64,000 nucleotides of DNA from Bremia lactucae (GCF_004359215.1 NC_090611.1:2797461-2861460); one strand, 5' to 3'. Shown: positions 32,331 through 44,228, counted from the stretch's first letter. The notes: a model not told the origin generated them from the letters alone. Made by a program: numbers and translations.

Positions 32331-33230
32331 AATCAGCAATCGCCAGGATTGGCGATTGCATCAAGCTTTGCTTGGTACACTCAAATGAACGCTGACAATC
32401 AGCGTTCCATGACCACTTTACGTTCTCTTCAACAAAGAAGAAAGATGTGCTCTCACTTCGGCGTAATTGCGGGAGTACTTGTGGAAGTACGCCGCTAAGC
32501 CGAGCAATTTTCGAAGTCCCTTTACATCGACTGGCACAGGTCAATCGGTAATCGCCTTGAACTTTTCCGGATCCGGGCTTACACCATATTGACCCAAGAA
32601 GTAATATTTCGCTTGCAGCGAATATACACTTCTTGAGATTTGCATATAACTTGTGCTTATGCATAAGCGTAAGAACCTTTCGGACATGGGTACGATGTAC
32701 TTCAACGTCCGACTTTCCGTTCATGGCTCTGCTATGAACGAAGATACCATCAAAATAACTCGGTGCGAAATCCCGCACGATCTTAACAGATTGGTAACAC
32801 ATCTGTTAAAATGTCGCAGGGGTACTACTAAGTCCCTGTGGCATAACTAGCCACTCGCTTAGCATTCCGCGTGAGGTGCTTACTGCTGTGAACGGGATAA
32901 TCTTTTCACGCATAAGGATTTGATAGAATTCATCCATCAGATCCATTGACGAAAAGATAGATCTCTTTGACATACCATCAACGATTACGTTCTTTCAAGG
33001 TATCGGCGTTTGAGCCGGTACCGTTGCAGCGTTCGATTTATTGAATGCATACACAATCCGCCATCCTCCTGTTGCTTTACGCATACAGAAGGTCGGAGAT
33101 CTATGCGGGGAAGTTGATTTTCTCACATGGCCCGCTGCTAAGCGACCGGCAAAGAATTTGTCGATCGCTATTACTTGTTCACGAGACAATGGCCATTGCT
33201 TCATGACACAGTATTTCGAAGCTAAAATGA
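32329..33230 (-). pseudogene. F1 reverse transcriptase (minus element)
   Basis: Begins KQWPLSREQVIAIDKFFAGR and SPTFCMRKATGGWRIVYAFN (33204-33000). The polymerase box at 32757-32746 reads Y-F-D-G: the second catalytic Asp is Gly. SYFDGIFVHSRAM is followed by the connection domain to QSPILAIAD at 32329. Other frameshifts lie between 32800 and 33000. Confidence 0.85.
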
Positions 33231-33364
33231 GGTAGATTTAGTGTCGAGCGCCTTTATCCTTAGGCAACTCGCGCGGTACTAATTTAGGGAAGTCATCCTT
33301 AAATTCTATTAAATCGTTATATAGAGGGTTTGTCTTCAATACTTCCAGGATTGGGACATAAATT

Positions 33365-34460
33365 TTAAATCCGAGTCTTCTCATCGAGGACACTTTCGCC
33401 CATCGATGAGCTGCTGAGAACCCGTTCGTTCTCTGGAAAAAATACCGCTGACCGAATGTCGGTTACGTAATCGTCCTCTGTGACGAGTACGCAGATCTGC
33501 TTGAATTTACCACCATGCAGATCTCTCAAGAACCGCTTAGGTTCTAGAGTTGGTAATTGAGTTATCTCCGAAAATAACTTTGGAGGCGCATACAGATCAA
33601 GAATATGAGCGCCTACTCTTAAAACGTTATTAACCAAGACATTTAATGTCTCGGTTTCTTCCTGGGGTTTATCCACATGCTGCCGAGGGATTAATCCCTC
33701 GGGATCTTGAAGTCTAGAAACTTCAACTATTTGAGGAGATTTCTTCTCAAGTACGTGGGGACCTCTTACCTCAACGTCTTCCGAGTGTGATTGCGCAATC
33801 ACAGTCGGGTCCTCTACGGTCGACTCTCTACTCGACCTAGGATCGTCGTGTTGTCCCTTTGGGGCAACCGGCATACTCCTTGAATGTCGACCGCCAGGCG
33901 TACATTCATGTCTCAATCCACTCGACTTCTTGGAGTGGTGGACCTTCGGCGTTGCCTGTGCATTAGCACAGCCGCCGGCAGCTGACTCCACATTGTGATT
34001 GGTAATCACACTGTGATCTTGTGCGGTTGTACTAACGACCGTACCACAAGTGAGGCCATCGCACTCACTCGTAGTACATCCACACGCTTGTGGACGCTCC
34101 AAGACGTTCATCAGATGGCCATCTGATGAAAAGGTGGCGCGCATCTTTACGGATCGATGCTGCCAGCTGATCCTTGGCTCGTATTTTCTGGGCCAAGGTA
34201 AACCTAGGATGACATCAATTTGTCATCCAAATCCAGTACGATGAAAATATCATCATACTGTAATCTCTTCACGTGTAGTGAAATTTCACTACGCGTTTCA
34301 TTACTGTTATCGATGCGCCTGTCGCTAGACGCACCGTCATCCTCGTTGGAGGGATGTCGCGCTCAACATATTTGAGCCTACGACCCTCTAGTGACTGGCG
34401 ACGAATTTTTAAAGTTATTCGACGCTTCGCAGTCCACAAGGGCTCGGAGTGACAAATCAT
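33365..34460 (-). pseudogene. F1 protease and protease-RT linker (minus element)
   Basis: The protease at 34460-34269 has RRQSLEGRRLKYVERDIPPT and RMTVRLATGASITV; the active-site loop upstream is frameshifted. The linker 34144-33365 is open for 259 codons, acidic and low in complexity. It contains EETETLNVLVNNVLRVGAHI, LDLYAPPKLFSEITQLPTLE and SSSSMGESVLDEKTRI. This linker is shared by F1 and F3 and is not part of the conserved enzyme domains. Confidence 0.8.
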
Positions 34461-34601
34461 TTGTCACTTTTAACTTCAAGGTGATGAGGGATACCTCATC
34501 ACCAGGTGCAGAGACACATAATGATTGTGTGTCTGGAGCAACTTTAGTCAAGAGATTTGCAAATTCTCTTGAGGTTGCTGGATCAGTAGGGCGTTGCGCC
34601 C

Positions 34602-35632
34602 CTACTGACCCCGACCGTTTTTTGGCGGTCCGCCTCGCTGTTGCGATTTCGCAACAACGTCGGACCCGCGACCGTTGCCCTTTTTGGCATACGGTCCAAA
34701 ATTACGTTCAGTACCTTTCGGTGCTGGGCGTGGGGCACTACACTCATGAGCGTAGTGTCCTAATTTTTGGCAGCGATTGCATTTCTGCAATCGCTTATTG
34801 CTCGAAAAGCGAGGTTTCTCGCTTTCGACATAAGAGAGGTCCATAGGTTCTGGACCTCCCAGTTCGTGTCGTCTTGGAGGACGATATGATGACGAACTAG
34901 CTTGAGCCTGTCTCAAGCTAAAGTCCTCCTGTTCCTTAACGGATATTTCTTCTTCAAGCGTATCCAGTTCCAAGCAGAACAGGTGGTCTCTACGGGACTA
35001 TCCGTAAGACCTTGCATGAACACCGTAATCAACGTGTGTTCATGAACTGGGTTGTTCGTGATACAATCCGCTATGAGTCGGATGGGCTGGGCATAAGCGT
35101 GAACATCACGCTTGCCTTGCTTGAGTTTCAGAAGCTCTGATCGAGCTGTGAACTCAGCCCTAGGTGGTTCAAACGTCTTTTTAAGCCGGTCTTTAAAAGC
35201 CTCTAGCAACCCAAAGACATATGGTTCGCGCAATTTAAGGCCTAATGCCCAAGTTTTGGCACGACCTGCCAAATTTGACTGAGCGAATGCGACTTGCAAC
35301 TGCTCGTCGACGATGTGACGTGCCCTTATGGCATCGTCCAACTCGACAACCCATCTCAAGAGGGAGTCTTTTTCGACTCCGCCATACTTAGTGATGTCAA
35401 TCTTTAAGGTTTCGGGACGATGCGTGTGCGTCATCCCAGGTACAGGGGTCTGTACCTGTTGTAACCACAACAGTTCTGCCTGTTGAGACCCTTGCTGATA
35501 TAGCAAGGCTACCTTTTCCTTCACATCGTCAAGTTCATGTTGTATGAACTTGGCGATGACTGAATGGAAGGCATCACTGTCCAAATTGGACAGCATTGCC
35601 AAGATTGCATCGTTTTCTACGGTCGAACTCAT
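34602..35632 (-). pseudogene. F1 gag in two overlapping frames
   Basis: The first frame (35632-34913, 239 residues) begins MSSTVENDAILAMLSNLDSD and spans capsid, with LAGRAKTWALGLKLREPYVF and LKLKQGKRDVHAYAQPIRLI. The second frame (34973-34602) continues with LDTLEEEISVKEQEDFSL, GGPEPMDLSYVESEKPR and the CCHC knuckle C-N-R-C-QKLG-H-YAHE-C. A one-base deletion around 34985 relative to F3 separates them. The identical lesion is present in the F1 copy at 51.9 kb. A further upstream start near 35720 (MDMLDG-like) is possible. Confidence 0.85.
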
Positions 35633-35774
35633 TCGTTCGACCGCACTCCTTTCTATGTCTTTTAGAAAGGAGTAGCTTTCGCGAAAACGTGATGCGTATT
35701 CCCACTATCATCTAACATGTCCATGTAAGATGAAGGAAATGTGGTCCTTGGACGGTCTACAAAGTGCTACCAGG

Positions 35775-36226
35775 TGTAACGGGGTACTACGACTTGTAAT
35801 GCTTCAGGACAAGTCCACTTCGCACTGCTTCAGTTGCGAGTGGTGCCTTACGTCACTTCACATACACTAGTACGTGCAGAGGAAGACTTCTCTTCAAGAC
35901 AACTAGCTTAAAGAGGGTAAATTGAAAAGTGTATTAATATAATTAAGTTTTTCTTTTTTCTATCTGTTAGCTCTAACTTACTTATAACTAATACTAAACA
36001 TGCAGCTGAATTCTTATCTTAACTTATCTGTCTATCTCTTTTGTTTATCTCTACAGCCGATTCGTCTGCGGAATAAATAGATATAACGGTCTATACCTAT
36101 TTATGGATAAGAATTCTGAACATTACTATATAAAGTAATATCCTCCAAATATTATCTATATTTTAGATAATATATTAATTAATAACCTTTAAGTGTTAAT
36201 TTCATGTAGCGATACACCCCGTTACA
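35775..36226 (-). repeat. F1 5' LTR (minus element)
   Basis: 452 bp; on the minus strand it begins TGTAACGGGGTGTATCG at 36226 and ends CCCCGTTACA at 35775. The primer binding site TGGTAGCACTTTGTAG follows. Its outer end lies inside F3 sequence that is continuous with 6830-8640 homology, so F1 was inserted into an older F3 copy. Confidence 0.88.
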
Positions 36227-37980
36227 GTCGGGATCTAACTCCACAATGTGTTGGGTATTCACACTGAGGTCTTGCGCATTCATGCAAACGACCGATCCAC
36301 AAGTGAGACCGTCATATTCACTTCTAGGACACCACACGCTTGTGGATGCTTCAAGACGTTTATCAGTTGTCCATCTGATGAACAAGAGACAGGCACCATC
36401 ACGGCTTGATGCTGCCAATTTATACATGGCTCGTACTTTCTGAGCCATGGTAATCCAAGGATGAAATCAAATTTGTGTCATTCAATTTTAGTACGATGAA
36501 ATCATCATCGTACTGTTTACCCTTTAATGTATTTTGGATATCAACTACACGTTTCTTAATCGTTACAGATGCGCCTGTCGCTAGGCGCACTGTCATCCTC
36601 GTTAGAGGTATATCGCGCTCATGAACTTGAGCCTGCGATTCTAGCGATTGGCGTCGAATAAAATTATGCGACGCCCCACAATCGACTAGAGGCAACTTAT
36701 TTGACACTTTTATTTTCAGGGTGATGAGGTTAACCTCATCACCTGGGGCAGTTACATAAATGGTGGTGTGCGAGGAGCAACTTTCGTCAAAAGGCCTGCA
36801 AATTCTTTTGACGTTGCTGGATCAGTAGGGTGCTCCGCACCTACTGACCCGACCGTTTTTTTTGACGATCGGCCTCGCCGTTGCGATTTTGCAACAGCGT
36901 CGGATCTAATCATTCGCTGTTTCTAGCAGGAGGTCGATATTTTCGTGAAGCCCTACTCTCATAGGCGTAGTGGCCCGTCTATTGACAACGATTACACTTT
37001 TGTAATCGTTTGTAACTTGAAGAGCGAAGTTTCTTGCTCTCTACATACGAGAGGTCCATGGGTTCTGGACCTCTGTTTTCTTGTCTCGGTGGACGATATG
37101 CACCTGAGCGGACGAAAGCCTATTTAAGGCTGAAGTCTCTCTGTTCCGCTATAGAGATCGCTTGGTCGAGCGACTCTAACTCTAGCTGGAAGAGGTGGGT
37201 CTTAAAGGACTATCTGCAAGACCTTGAATCACCATACCTGTGTTTGTTCATCAATTGGATGACTAACGATACAACTGACCAGGTATCGTGTATATTGGGC
37301 ATAAGCGTGAATGTCACACTTGCCTTGCTTCAAATCCAGGAGATCGGCTCGAGCGCTGAATTCGACACGTGACGGCTCAAATGTTTGTCTGAGACGGGTC
37401 TTAAAGACCTCATACGACCCAAAGACTAATAAGTCGTGAAGTTTGAGCCCCAATGCCCAAGTTTTGGCACGTCCGGCTAAGTTGGACATGCCGAATTTCA
37501 CTTTCGTCGCATCATCACTGATAAGACGAGCTCCTATGGCGTCGTCTAATTCGACGAAACATCTCAAAAAGGAGTCGCCTTTGACTGCCTTAAACTTAGC
37601 GATTTCTTTTTTAAGCTTTCGGGTCGACGCGGAAGCGTGCCCACTAGCAGCATTTACATACTGCCGTCTGAACATTTCCAATTGTTGAGCACCCTGTTTC
37701 TGAACACCGAGCGTATTGAGAGCCTTACTTCTTTCTCTCGGGCCGCGTCGAGTATGTGTTGTTTGAACTCGGCTATGGCCGCATGCTGTTCATCTCTTCC
37801 GTGAGTGTACAGCAGGGCGCCAATGGCTGGCCCGCCTACGACCGAACTCATTCGTTCGATCGGTCTTCATTCAAGGTCGCTCAAATGAGTAAATCCTTCA
37901 CGCGTGGCGTGATAACTTTCTTGAGGGGCTAAGAAGCTCCCTTCTTCTTCACCCTACATGTCCTTGCTGGATGGAACGTG
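36227..37980 (-). pseudogene. F3 gag-protease (minus element), interrupted by F1
   Basis: Gag near 37851-37230 reads MSSVVGGPAIGALLYTHGRD, LAGRAKTWALGLKLHDLLVF, RADLLDLKQGKCDIHAYAQY. The protease at 36707-36420 has LPLVDCGASHNFIRRQSLES with the active-site Asp present, then ERDIPLTRMTVRLATGAS. The nucleocapsid between them is frameshifted. RT and beyond are absent because the F1 LTR abuts at 36226. Confidence 0.82.
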
Positions 37981-38017
37981 CGTCAGGTCGTTGAACGGAC
38001 TACGAAGTACTTCCAGG

Positions 38018-38530
38018 TGTAACGGGGCACCCTTCACTAGTACTGATCAGTACTCGTTAACCTTGCACTGATTACAGTGTAGGTTAGGAGCCTTGAAATT
38101 TCACGTGCACAAAGGTACATATGAAAGTTTCTTAGGAAGCTAAGGGTCTTTAGCTTAAAGGTCTAGACTAAAGCTTTAGAATAGAGAAAAGAAAAATTAT
38201 ATTAATAGATAAAGTTTCGTACGTAACGATCTTCTATACGCTACTGAACTTATATATTATTATTAAATAAGTAAGTGTGGCGCGTCCTTGCGCACCGCAC
38301 AATCGTGTCTTGTAACGATCGCGCGGGGTTGACAAAGACTCAAATCAACTAATCAATAAAGCTAACGTCTTATTGCATCAATATTACCGAATTTGGTAAT
38401 ATTGGAACAATTCTAGTCAAATTTATAAAGATAATGATTTCGTACTTCTTAATTTATTTCCTCTCGTAGGTACTAATATTTATTATTTCTCTTATAGCAA
38501 ACAATACTTATGTAATGGGACACCCTTACA
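38018..38530 (-). repeat. F3 5' LTR (minus element)
   Basis: 513 bp, minus strand from TGTAAGGGTG at 38530 to CGTTACA at 38018. The primer binding site TGGAAGTACTTCGTAGTCC follows. It gives the empty-site comparison for the SINE insertion in the other F3 LTR. Confidence 0.85.
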
Positions 38531-38679
38531 ACAACTTTTCACGAAAGACATCGCGGTGGCGAAATTACCACGGTCTGGAGTGATGCGGACCACTGGGTCG
38601 GCAACGAACTCGATAGGTGGAGCACACGCAGACAGCAAATTCACGAGGTCCGCCTGACAGCAAGTATCTACCGGCGATC
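38531..38679. other. Unassigned sequence between F3 LTR and F4 LTR
   Basis: About 150 bp with a minus-strand open stretch (VDTCCQADLVNLLSACAPPI and PVVRITPDRGNFATAMSF) that looks like coding sequence of unknown origin, cut on both sides by transposon ends. Confidence 0.4.
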
Positions 38680-39036
38680 CTAGTTTAAGGGATTCAGGGT
38701 TCGTTGAACCAAGTGGCAACTAGTGCTCGAGGGTATGTACCTTAAAAGGGCTACCATTTCTCACACATCAATGCGCAAGCCTTAGGAAAGCACTAGACGC
38801 TTTAATATCAAAAGGGGGACTGCACTTTATTTTATTATATGATCTAGAACCTTACCCTAGCTAATTATTAAATAGATTCCGGTCGCCAGATTTATATCTG
38901 GCGGCTAACATATGTTGTTACCCATAATAAATGGGATTTTAGTAATTAACTATTTTAGAATAGGATAAAAGGGTATTTACCCATAAAGTAAATGTACCAC
39001 AACAACGGTTCTCCAACTGATGTGAGCCCCATTACA
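38680..39036 (-). repeat. F4 3' LTR, truncated
   Basis: The minus strand starts TGTAATGGGGCTCACATC at 39036. It includes a conserved palindrome (GCCGCCAGATATAAATCTGG) and aligns in reverse with 44879-45180. The 3' part of the LTR is missing beyond about 38680. Confidence 0.85.
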
Positions 39037-39050
39037 CCCCCCCCATCAAA
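39037..39050 (-). promoter_or_regulatory. Polypurine tract of F4
   Basis: On the minus strand GATGGGGGGGG lies directly against the LTR start, the textbook position of the plus-strand primer for retrotransposon cDNA synthesis. Confidence 0.85.
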
Positions 39051-39147
39051 CTATTGATATCGAGTGACAAAATTCGCTTCATTTCCTCTTTATGGTTGAA
39101 ACATAAGCAGCTAACCGTTTGGTTGTTTTTGCATTCCTAATTGTCCC

Positions 39148-39950
39148 ATGACAATTAAGCGTGAGTCACAGACTCTTAGCACCGACCTCGACGATGAGGG
39201 AATGGTGGACTTTGAAAGTCACGCTCAATCAGAGGATGCGGAACAAGGGCGTCGATCTTATACGCCTTCTCTTCCGGATGAACGTCGGCGGGCTCCGAAT
39301 CCATTTCCAGAACGTGGTGTCGCTGATGTCGTAACTGCATTCAGGACACAGAACCCTGAGTCCAACATTATTCCGAATCCGCTCGATGAAGAGCTAGATC
39401 GGGCAGTCCTCATAGAGGAACAAGCTCGTCGTCGAGCTGCAGAGATAGCGAAAGCTAAAACTCATAGCGAATACAGATCACCCCACCTAGAACTGAAGAG
39501 CGTCTCAAAGAGATCGCAGGTCACAGGACGGCAAGGGCGCCGGAGGAGCTCGCTGCTCGCGACGCTCTTCGTGAGCGATACCTTACGCCAAAGGTAATGA
39601 CGCGAAGTGAGTATCTGACGCGTTTACGTGATCAAGCCCGTGAAGATTCGGTGACCTCAATGAGAGAGTTTCCGATCGTTTTGTTTCCAAACAAATCAAG
39701 AAGTGAAAACGAAGTTTCATTTGAGAATTGAGTCCATCGGGCCCGCCGCCTCCGCAATATTTGGAATATAAGAGAATCTGCGGATGTAGTTGATGCTCGC
39801 TTGAAACGGAAGCTTCACTTCGATTTCGCCAAGCTTAAGGCCAAACTCCGTTACGGTCGGCATTTATGCCACAAAACGAAGAAAGGCCAAGTCGATATTT
39901 CAGTGCTTCGGTTGACCGTGCAACCATGTATCGAAGCCGCACTGGGGGTA
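39148..39950 (+). pseudogene. Antisense ORF of the F4 element
   Basis: Runs opposite to the F4 pol, from about 110 bp inside the polypurine tract into the integrase C-terminus. The first 130 codons are open (MTIKRESQTLSTDLDDEG, ERGVADVVTAFRTQNPESN, IPNPLDEELDRAVLIEEQAR). A frameshift near 39535 leads to PEELAARDALRERYLTPKVM and REFPIVLFPNKSRSENEVSF. A TGA at about 39728 is followed by a very basic stretch (RARRLRNIWNIRESADV, RLKRKLHFDFAKLKAK) ending near 39950. Charged, helical, no recognised family. It overlaps the integrase tail on the other strand by about 115 bp. The first Met at 39148 is the likely start. Confidence 0.55.
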
Positions 39951-40999
39951 TAGATCCACCTAATCCCACTTCTAGTGGTGTGAAGCGTTGTTTGACGCGA
40001 GTTGACGGAAGCATTTGATGCTCTAAAGCACGAAGTGCAACTTCTTCGTGGGAGCTTTGCTCGGGTTGAGGGCTCTTTTGAGGCAGTCCAGAGCCCTCTT
40101 TCGATGCTGAAACGTCAGTAACTTCGTTTCGAGGGCCAGCTGGATATCCTGGTGAGGATGCAGCAATCTGCGGCACGACCGCCTGTCTCGGCGCAAGCGC
40201 CTTTAAGTCCACGTGGGAAGGGTCCCGATATGGCTTAATCAAGCCGATGTAGAACACTGGGTGTACGCAGCTTGCTAGGAAGGTTTAGCGTGTAAGCTAG
40301 GCCCTTCTTGACCACGGCCGTAAACGGCCCAATAAAGCGCGGGCGCAATTTCGTCTTGAAGATTGTGGAAACCAAGTTAGTAGGTAGATTTTTAGCGTTT
40401 GATAAACTCGGTCTCCGACCACATAAGAATTAATACAGCGTCTGCTTTGGCATCTGCTTGTTCTTTTTGTTTGTCTTGGCTATGAGCCATCGTGTCACGT
40501 ACATACCTGAAAACACTAAATCACGTCGCGAGAAATTCGCTAAATTGTTTACGAATGGTAACAGGGCTGATTTGAGCAAGCCTATCGGCTAATTCTCTCC
40601 CACCAAGCCGTGAGCCACGTATTGGTATCGTTAACGGAACGCGTGGGTGGGTGATACCGTTGACATAGAGCCGGGAAAAGCCTGTAGAGGCATGGACAGC
40701 GTTATTTACCGCAAATTATACCATTGTGAGCATTGAGCTCCAGTGCTTTGGTGTCTGAGCACACACTGCGTAAAACGTCTTTAATGACGCGGTTGACACG
40801 TTCATTTGACCATCGGTCTGCGGTTGGTCCGCGGTGGACATGTCCATTCTGTAGCCAAGCACTCGAAAAATCGATTTCCAGAATTTATCCGTGAAACAGG
40901 GGTCTCGATCAGAGGCAATCGCCACTGGCAAACCGTGTTGTCGAAACATGAGTCGATGAAAAGCCTTGCTGTACCTTCACCATAAATGGTATCCGGCAC
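39835..40999 (-). pseudogene. F4 integrase
   Basis: The C-terminal module at 40257-39835 begins FYIGLIKPYRDPSH. The core at 40949-40716 has RQHGLPVAIASDRDPCFTDK and STADQPQTDGQMNVS, where the usual ER of QTER is replaced, so the catalytic Glu appears lost or frameshifted. Between 40260 and 40716 the frame is broken. Confidence 0.82.
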
Positions 41000-41325
41000 A
41001 GTCAGTCGCTAAGTGAGCCATTTTGCTCAATTGGTCAACAAAGACCACTATGCTGGTTTAACCGGCCGAATCTTTCGGTTGACCGAAAACAAAATCCATA
41101 CTAATAGACTCCCAACACCCTGTGGGTACAAGCAGACTTGCCAGCGGTGCAGCAGCATGCGCCGAGAGTTAATCCCGTTGGCAAGTTTTGCATGTGCGAA
41201 CGTATGTGCTAACCCATTTGTAAAGTTTAAGCCACCAATAAATCTGGCTTATAGAGCCGTAGGTCTTTTCTCTACCGAGTGACCACCAAGGGCAGTATCG
41301 TGTGCCTCATAGAGGAATCAATACT
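41000..41325 (-). pseudogene. F4 integrase N-terminal region
   Basis: No long frame. Short minus-strand pieces between RNase H and integrase core occupy the position of the zinc domain and first catalytic Asp. Confidence 0.5.
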
Positions 41326-42019
41326 TCAAATTCTCATCATGAGGAACAACGACGCGCGCAGAATCCGCAGCGTCTGTGCAATAAAGTAAAAGGTCCTTAT
41401 CGATAGAAATCGATGTAATTTTGCACGCAAACATGCCGACAATTTAAAGCCTGATTCATTGCTCTTTAGAGCTCGTAGCAGAGCTACACACTGTTCATCC
41501 TTGGCGTAAGTCGAACGGATTAAGTCAGGAATAGGCGACATGATAGTCGTTAAATGAGAGAGCTCATAATCCGGCCTGCGTGATAACTCATCGGCCAAAG
41601 CATTTTGCTTGCAGGCTTATACCTCACCTCAAATTTGTATTCCGCGAAAAAGAGTAGCCATCGGGCCATTCTCTGTGAGAGATGGGGCGACTTAGTTGCA
41701 GTGCGTAACGACGCGTGGTCTGTATCTATCACAAACGGCTTAGAGCCTAGCAGATGAACTCTGAATTTGACAAGAGCATACTTCATTGCAAGTAACTCTT
41801 TTCATGAACTGGGTAGCTCTTTTCCTCAGCTTTAAGCTGTCTAGACTCGACCGCAATTACACGTTCACGCCCATCACCATATGTTTGTAGCAGAGCGCTG
41901 GCAGGATCCGATGCGTCACAGACGACACTGAAAGGCCAATTTGGATTTGTCGGTGCCAGAATCGGGGCATGGATAAGACAATCCTTTAATGCTTGAAAAG
42001 CATTATTTTCGGTGCTCAT
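41326..42019 (-). pseudogene. F4 RNase H
   Basis: Three frames in series: AFQALKDCLIHAPILAPTNP and WPFSVVCDASDPASALLQ (42019-41790); KYALVKFRVHLLGSKPFVID, TDHASLRTATKSPHLSQRMA (41786-41600); MADELSRRPDYELSHL (41598 onward). Active-site acids are recognisable but two frameshifts break the domain. Confidence 0.85.
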
Positions 42020-43061
42020 TCAGCACTATTTTTGTATTTTTTTAAGGAGATTAGATAATGGCCTAGCCATATCATCGTAATTTTCGCTGTATTTTGTAAA
42101 TATTTGGCGAGACTCAACCACTTACGCAAATCCTTTTGTTTTTTAGGAACTGGCCAATCTACTATGGTTTTTACCTTAGCGGGATCCGCCTTAAGGCCTG
42201 CTTCCCAATGAAGCACGCTAAGAAAGGAATTTCTTCTGCACCAAAAATGTATTTAGATGCATTGGCATGCAATTGATTCGTGCGCATACACTCGAACGCT
42301 GCTCGCAAATGGTCTATATGGTTTTCCACATCCGACCGACCCTGCTCCGCACGCCTACGGACAAAAATGTCATCAAAATAAGTCAGTGCATAACATCGAT
42401 GAGGCGGAACATTTGCGTCACGAGACGATTAAATGTTGCGGGGCGTTAGCAAGCCCTTGTAGCATAACCAAGCATTCCCATAGCATACCGCTTGGGGTGC
42501 TAACCGCTGTAAGCGGGATATCGCTAGCTCGCATGGGCAGTTGGTAATAATTATCGACTAAGTAAAGTGCACTGTACATTGTACATCCCACCATATTATT
42601 CTGAAAACATTCTTTCTAGCTATGGGGGTTTGTGCTGGTAAAGTGGCAGCATGAAGCTTATTATAAGCATGTACAATGCGCCATTTACCATTCGACTTTT
42701 TGACACAAAACGTCGGTGTAAAATGGGGAAATTTGCTCTCTCGTACCATTCCAGCCTCGTTTTTAGCACGGAAGAAATCGTCATTGACGTCACACTGTTC
42801 CTTTGGTAAACGCCACTAGTATTTGGTTCCAGGAACCAAGTCAATTTCATGACGGACACCTCTATATGGGGGTAAAACAGATGGTAGATTGGTACATGCC
42901 ATATCTTGAAATTTCTTAATCAAGGAATAAAATGGATCCGTGGGATCTTTAAGGATCGATGACCCACTCCGCGTACTTAGTGCAGCTTTTGTGTCATCCA
43001 GGACAGCTTCGTCCAGAAGTGACGATGAGTTTAACTCAATCACAGGTCGAATGACCACCAT
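42016..43061 (-). pseudogene. F4 reverse transcriptase
   Basis: Upstream blocks [20 protein letters not shown] and [14 protein letters not shown] (43061-42816), then FPHFTPTFCVKKSNGKWRIV, HAYNKLHAATLPAQTPIA (42749-42600). The polymerase box YFDDIFV is intact on the minus strand at about 42390-42370. The connection continues as EAGLKADPAKVKTIVDWPVP near 42200. Frameshifts occur throughout. Confidence 0.85.
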
Positions 43062-44228
43062 CCAAGATAGGTCGCCAGGATTTCTCGGCCGTACTCATCG
43101 ATAAACATTTCGTCTAGCTTTAAAAGAGGATGTAACGAAGGGATTGCCGCAAGACTAACTTCTCCCTCGATGTTACCGGTAGCACCATATAAGCATATGT
43201 AATTGCTCACTCGTATCACTTGTAAAAGTATAGACGTTTGCGTCTCCCCTGTCTCGGAGTAGAGACAATACGCCTCTTAGAGGCCAAGACATTAACGTCT
43301 AAAAAAATTTCAGCCTGTATTGGTTCTATACCAGAGATGGTGCCTAATTCGACATCAAACAAGGAGTTAGGTAGCTCAACTTCCTTGTCCAGCGACCGTT
43401 TACGTGTCATTTCAAGTGCATCAGAGGGGTATATCCTGGCGAACCGCCAATAGTGTCACTACTGACACTCAGTATGGTGCCACCTCGGCCGACAACGCAT
43501 CCCAGGGATATTACACCCTTGACGACTCGTCCTTAGGCCTACAATGCTTTCAGCATTCAGTGATGAATCATTATTTCAACGAGTGTCACTCGACGGAGTA
43601 CGTGCTGCTCCACACTCTTTTTCTGAGTCGGGCTTAAAAGCAAAGTTTACAACATTGGAGTTTATTAACACATACATTCCAATATCGAAAACACTGACAG
43701 ACTCAGTTGGTGATCCGCGCCAATAGCGCTTTTGTTGCCTAGCAAAGGTGGATTCATGACTTCCGAAACTTTGCTAGGAATATTGCGTGGCGCCTTAGGT
43801 ATTAGACCTCCAAACGATCCGTGGCTCATGGTGTTCAAACCAGGCCATACCAAGGATGAGATCATATCTCGAATCCAAATCAAGGACGAGGAAGCGTTCC
43901 ACACTGTCAAAGACCAGAAACTTTATGCCTAAGTTCAACGGAACTTTAGGAACAGCGACACGAGTCCTAGTCGCTAAGCGAACATCGATTGTATCACTTC
44001 ATGTGCTTTAAACACCTCAACGTATTGTTGATTTTTCTCAAGGGAAGACGTCGAACATGATTGCAAGACGTTCCTGAGTCAATTAAATTTGCCATGGCTT
44101 ATCAAAGCCCTTCACAGTCGCTTGAGCGACTAACAAGCAAGGCTTGAACTCACGCCCAGCGCCATTACGCACCGCGCTAATTGGGGCTAGGTCCTGCTTA
44201 CTACCACCTCCTAGAGGCTCAGTAGAGC
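43062..44228 (-). pseudogene. F4 protease and linker
   Basis: The best preserved part is the protease C-terminal motif at about 43905-43838: DSRYDLILGMAWFEHHEPRI on the minus strand. A linker frame at 43410-43216 (MTRKRSLDKEVELPNSLFDV) is acidic. The active-site loop itself lies near 44080 but is frameshifted and was not read with certainty. Confidence 0.7.
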
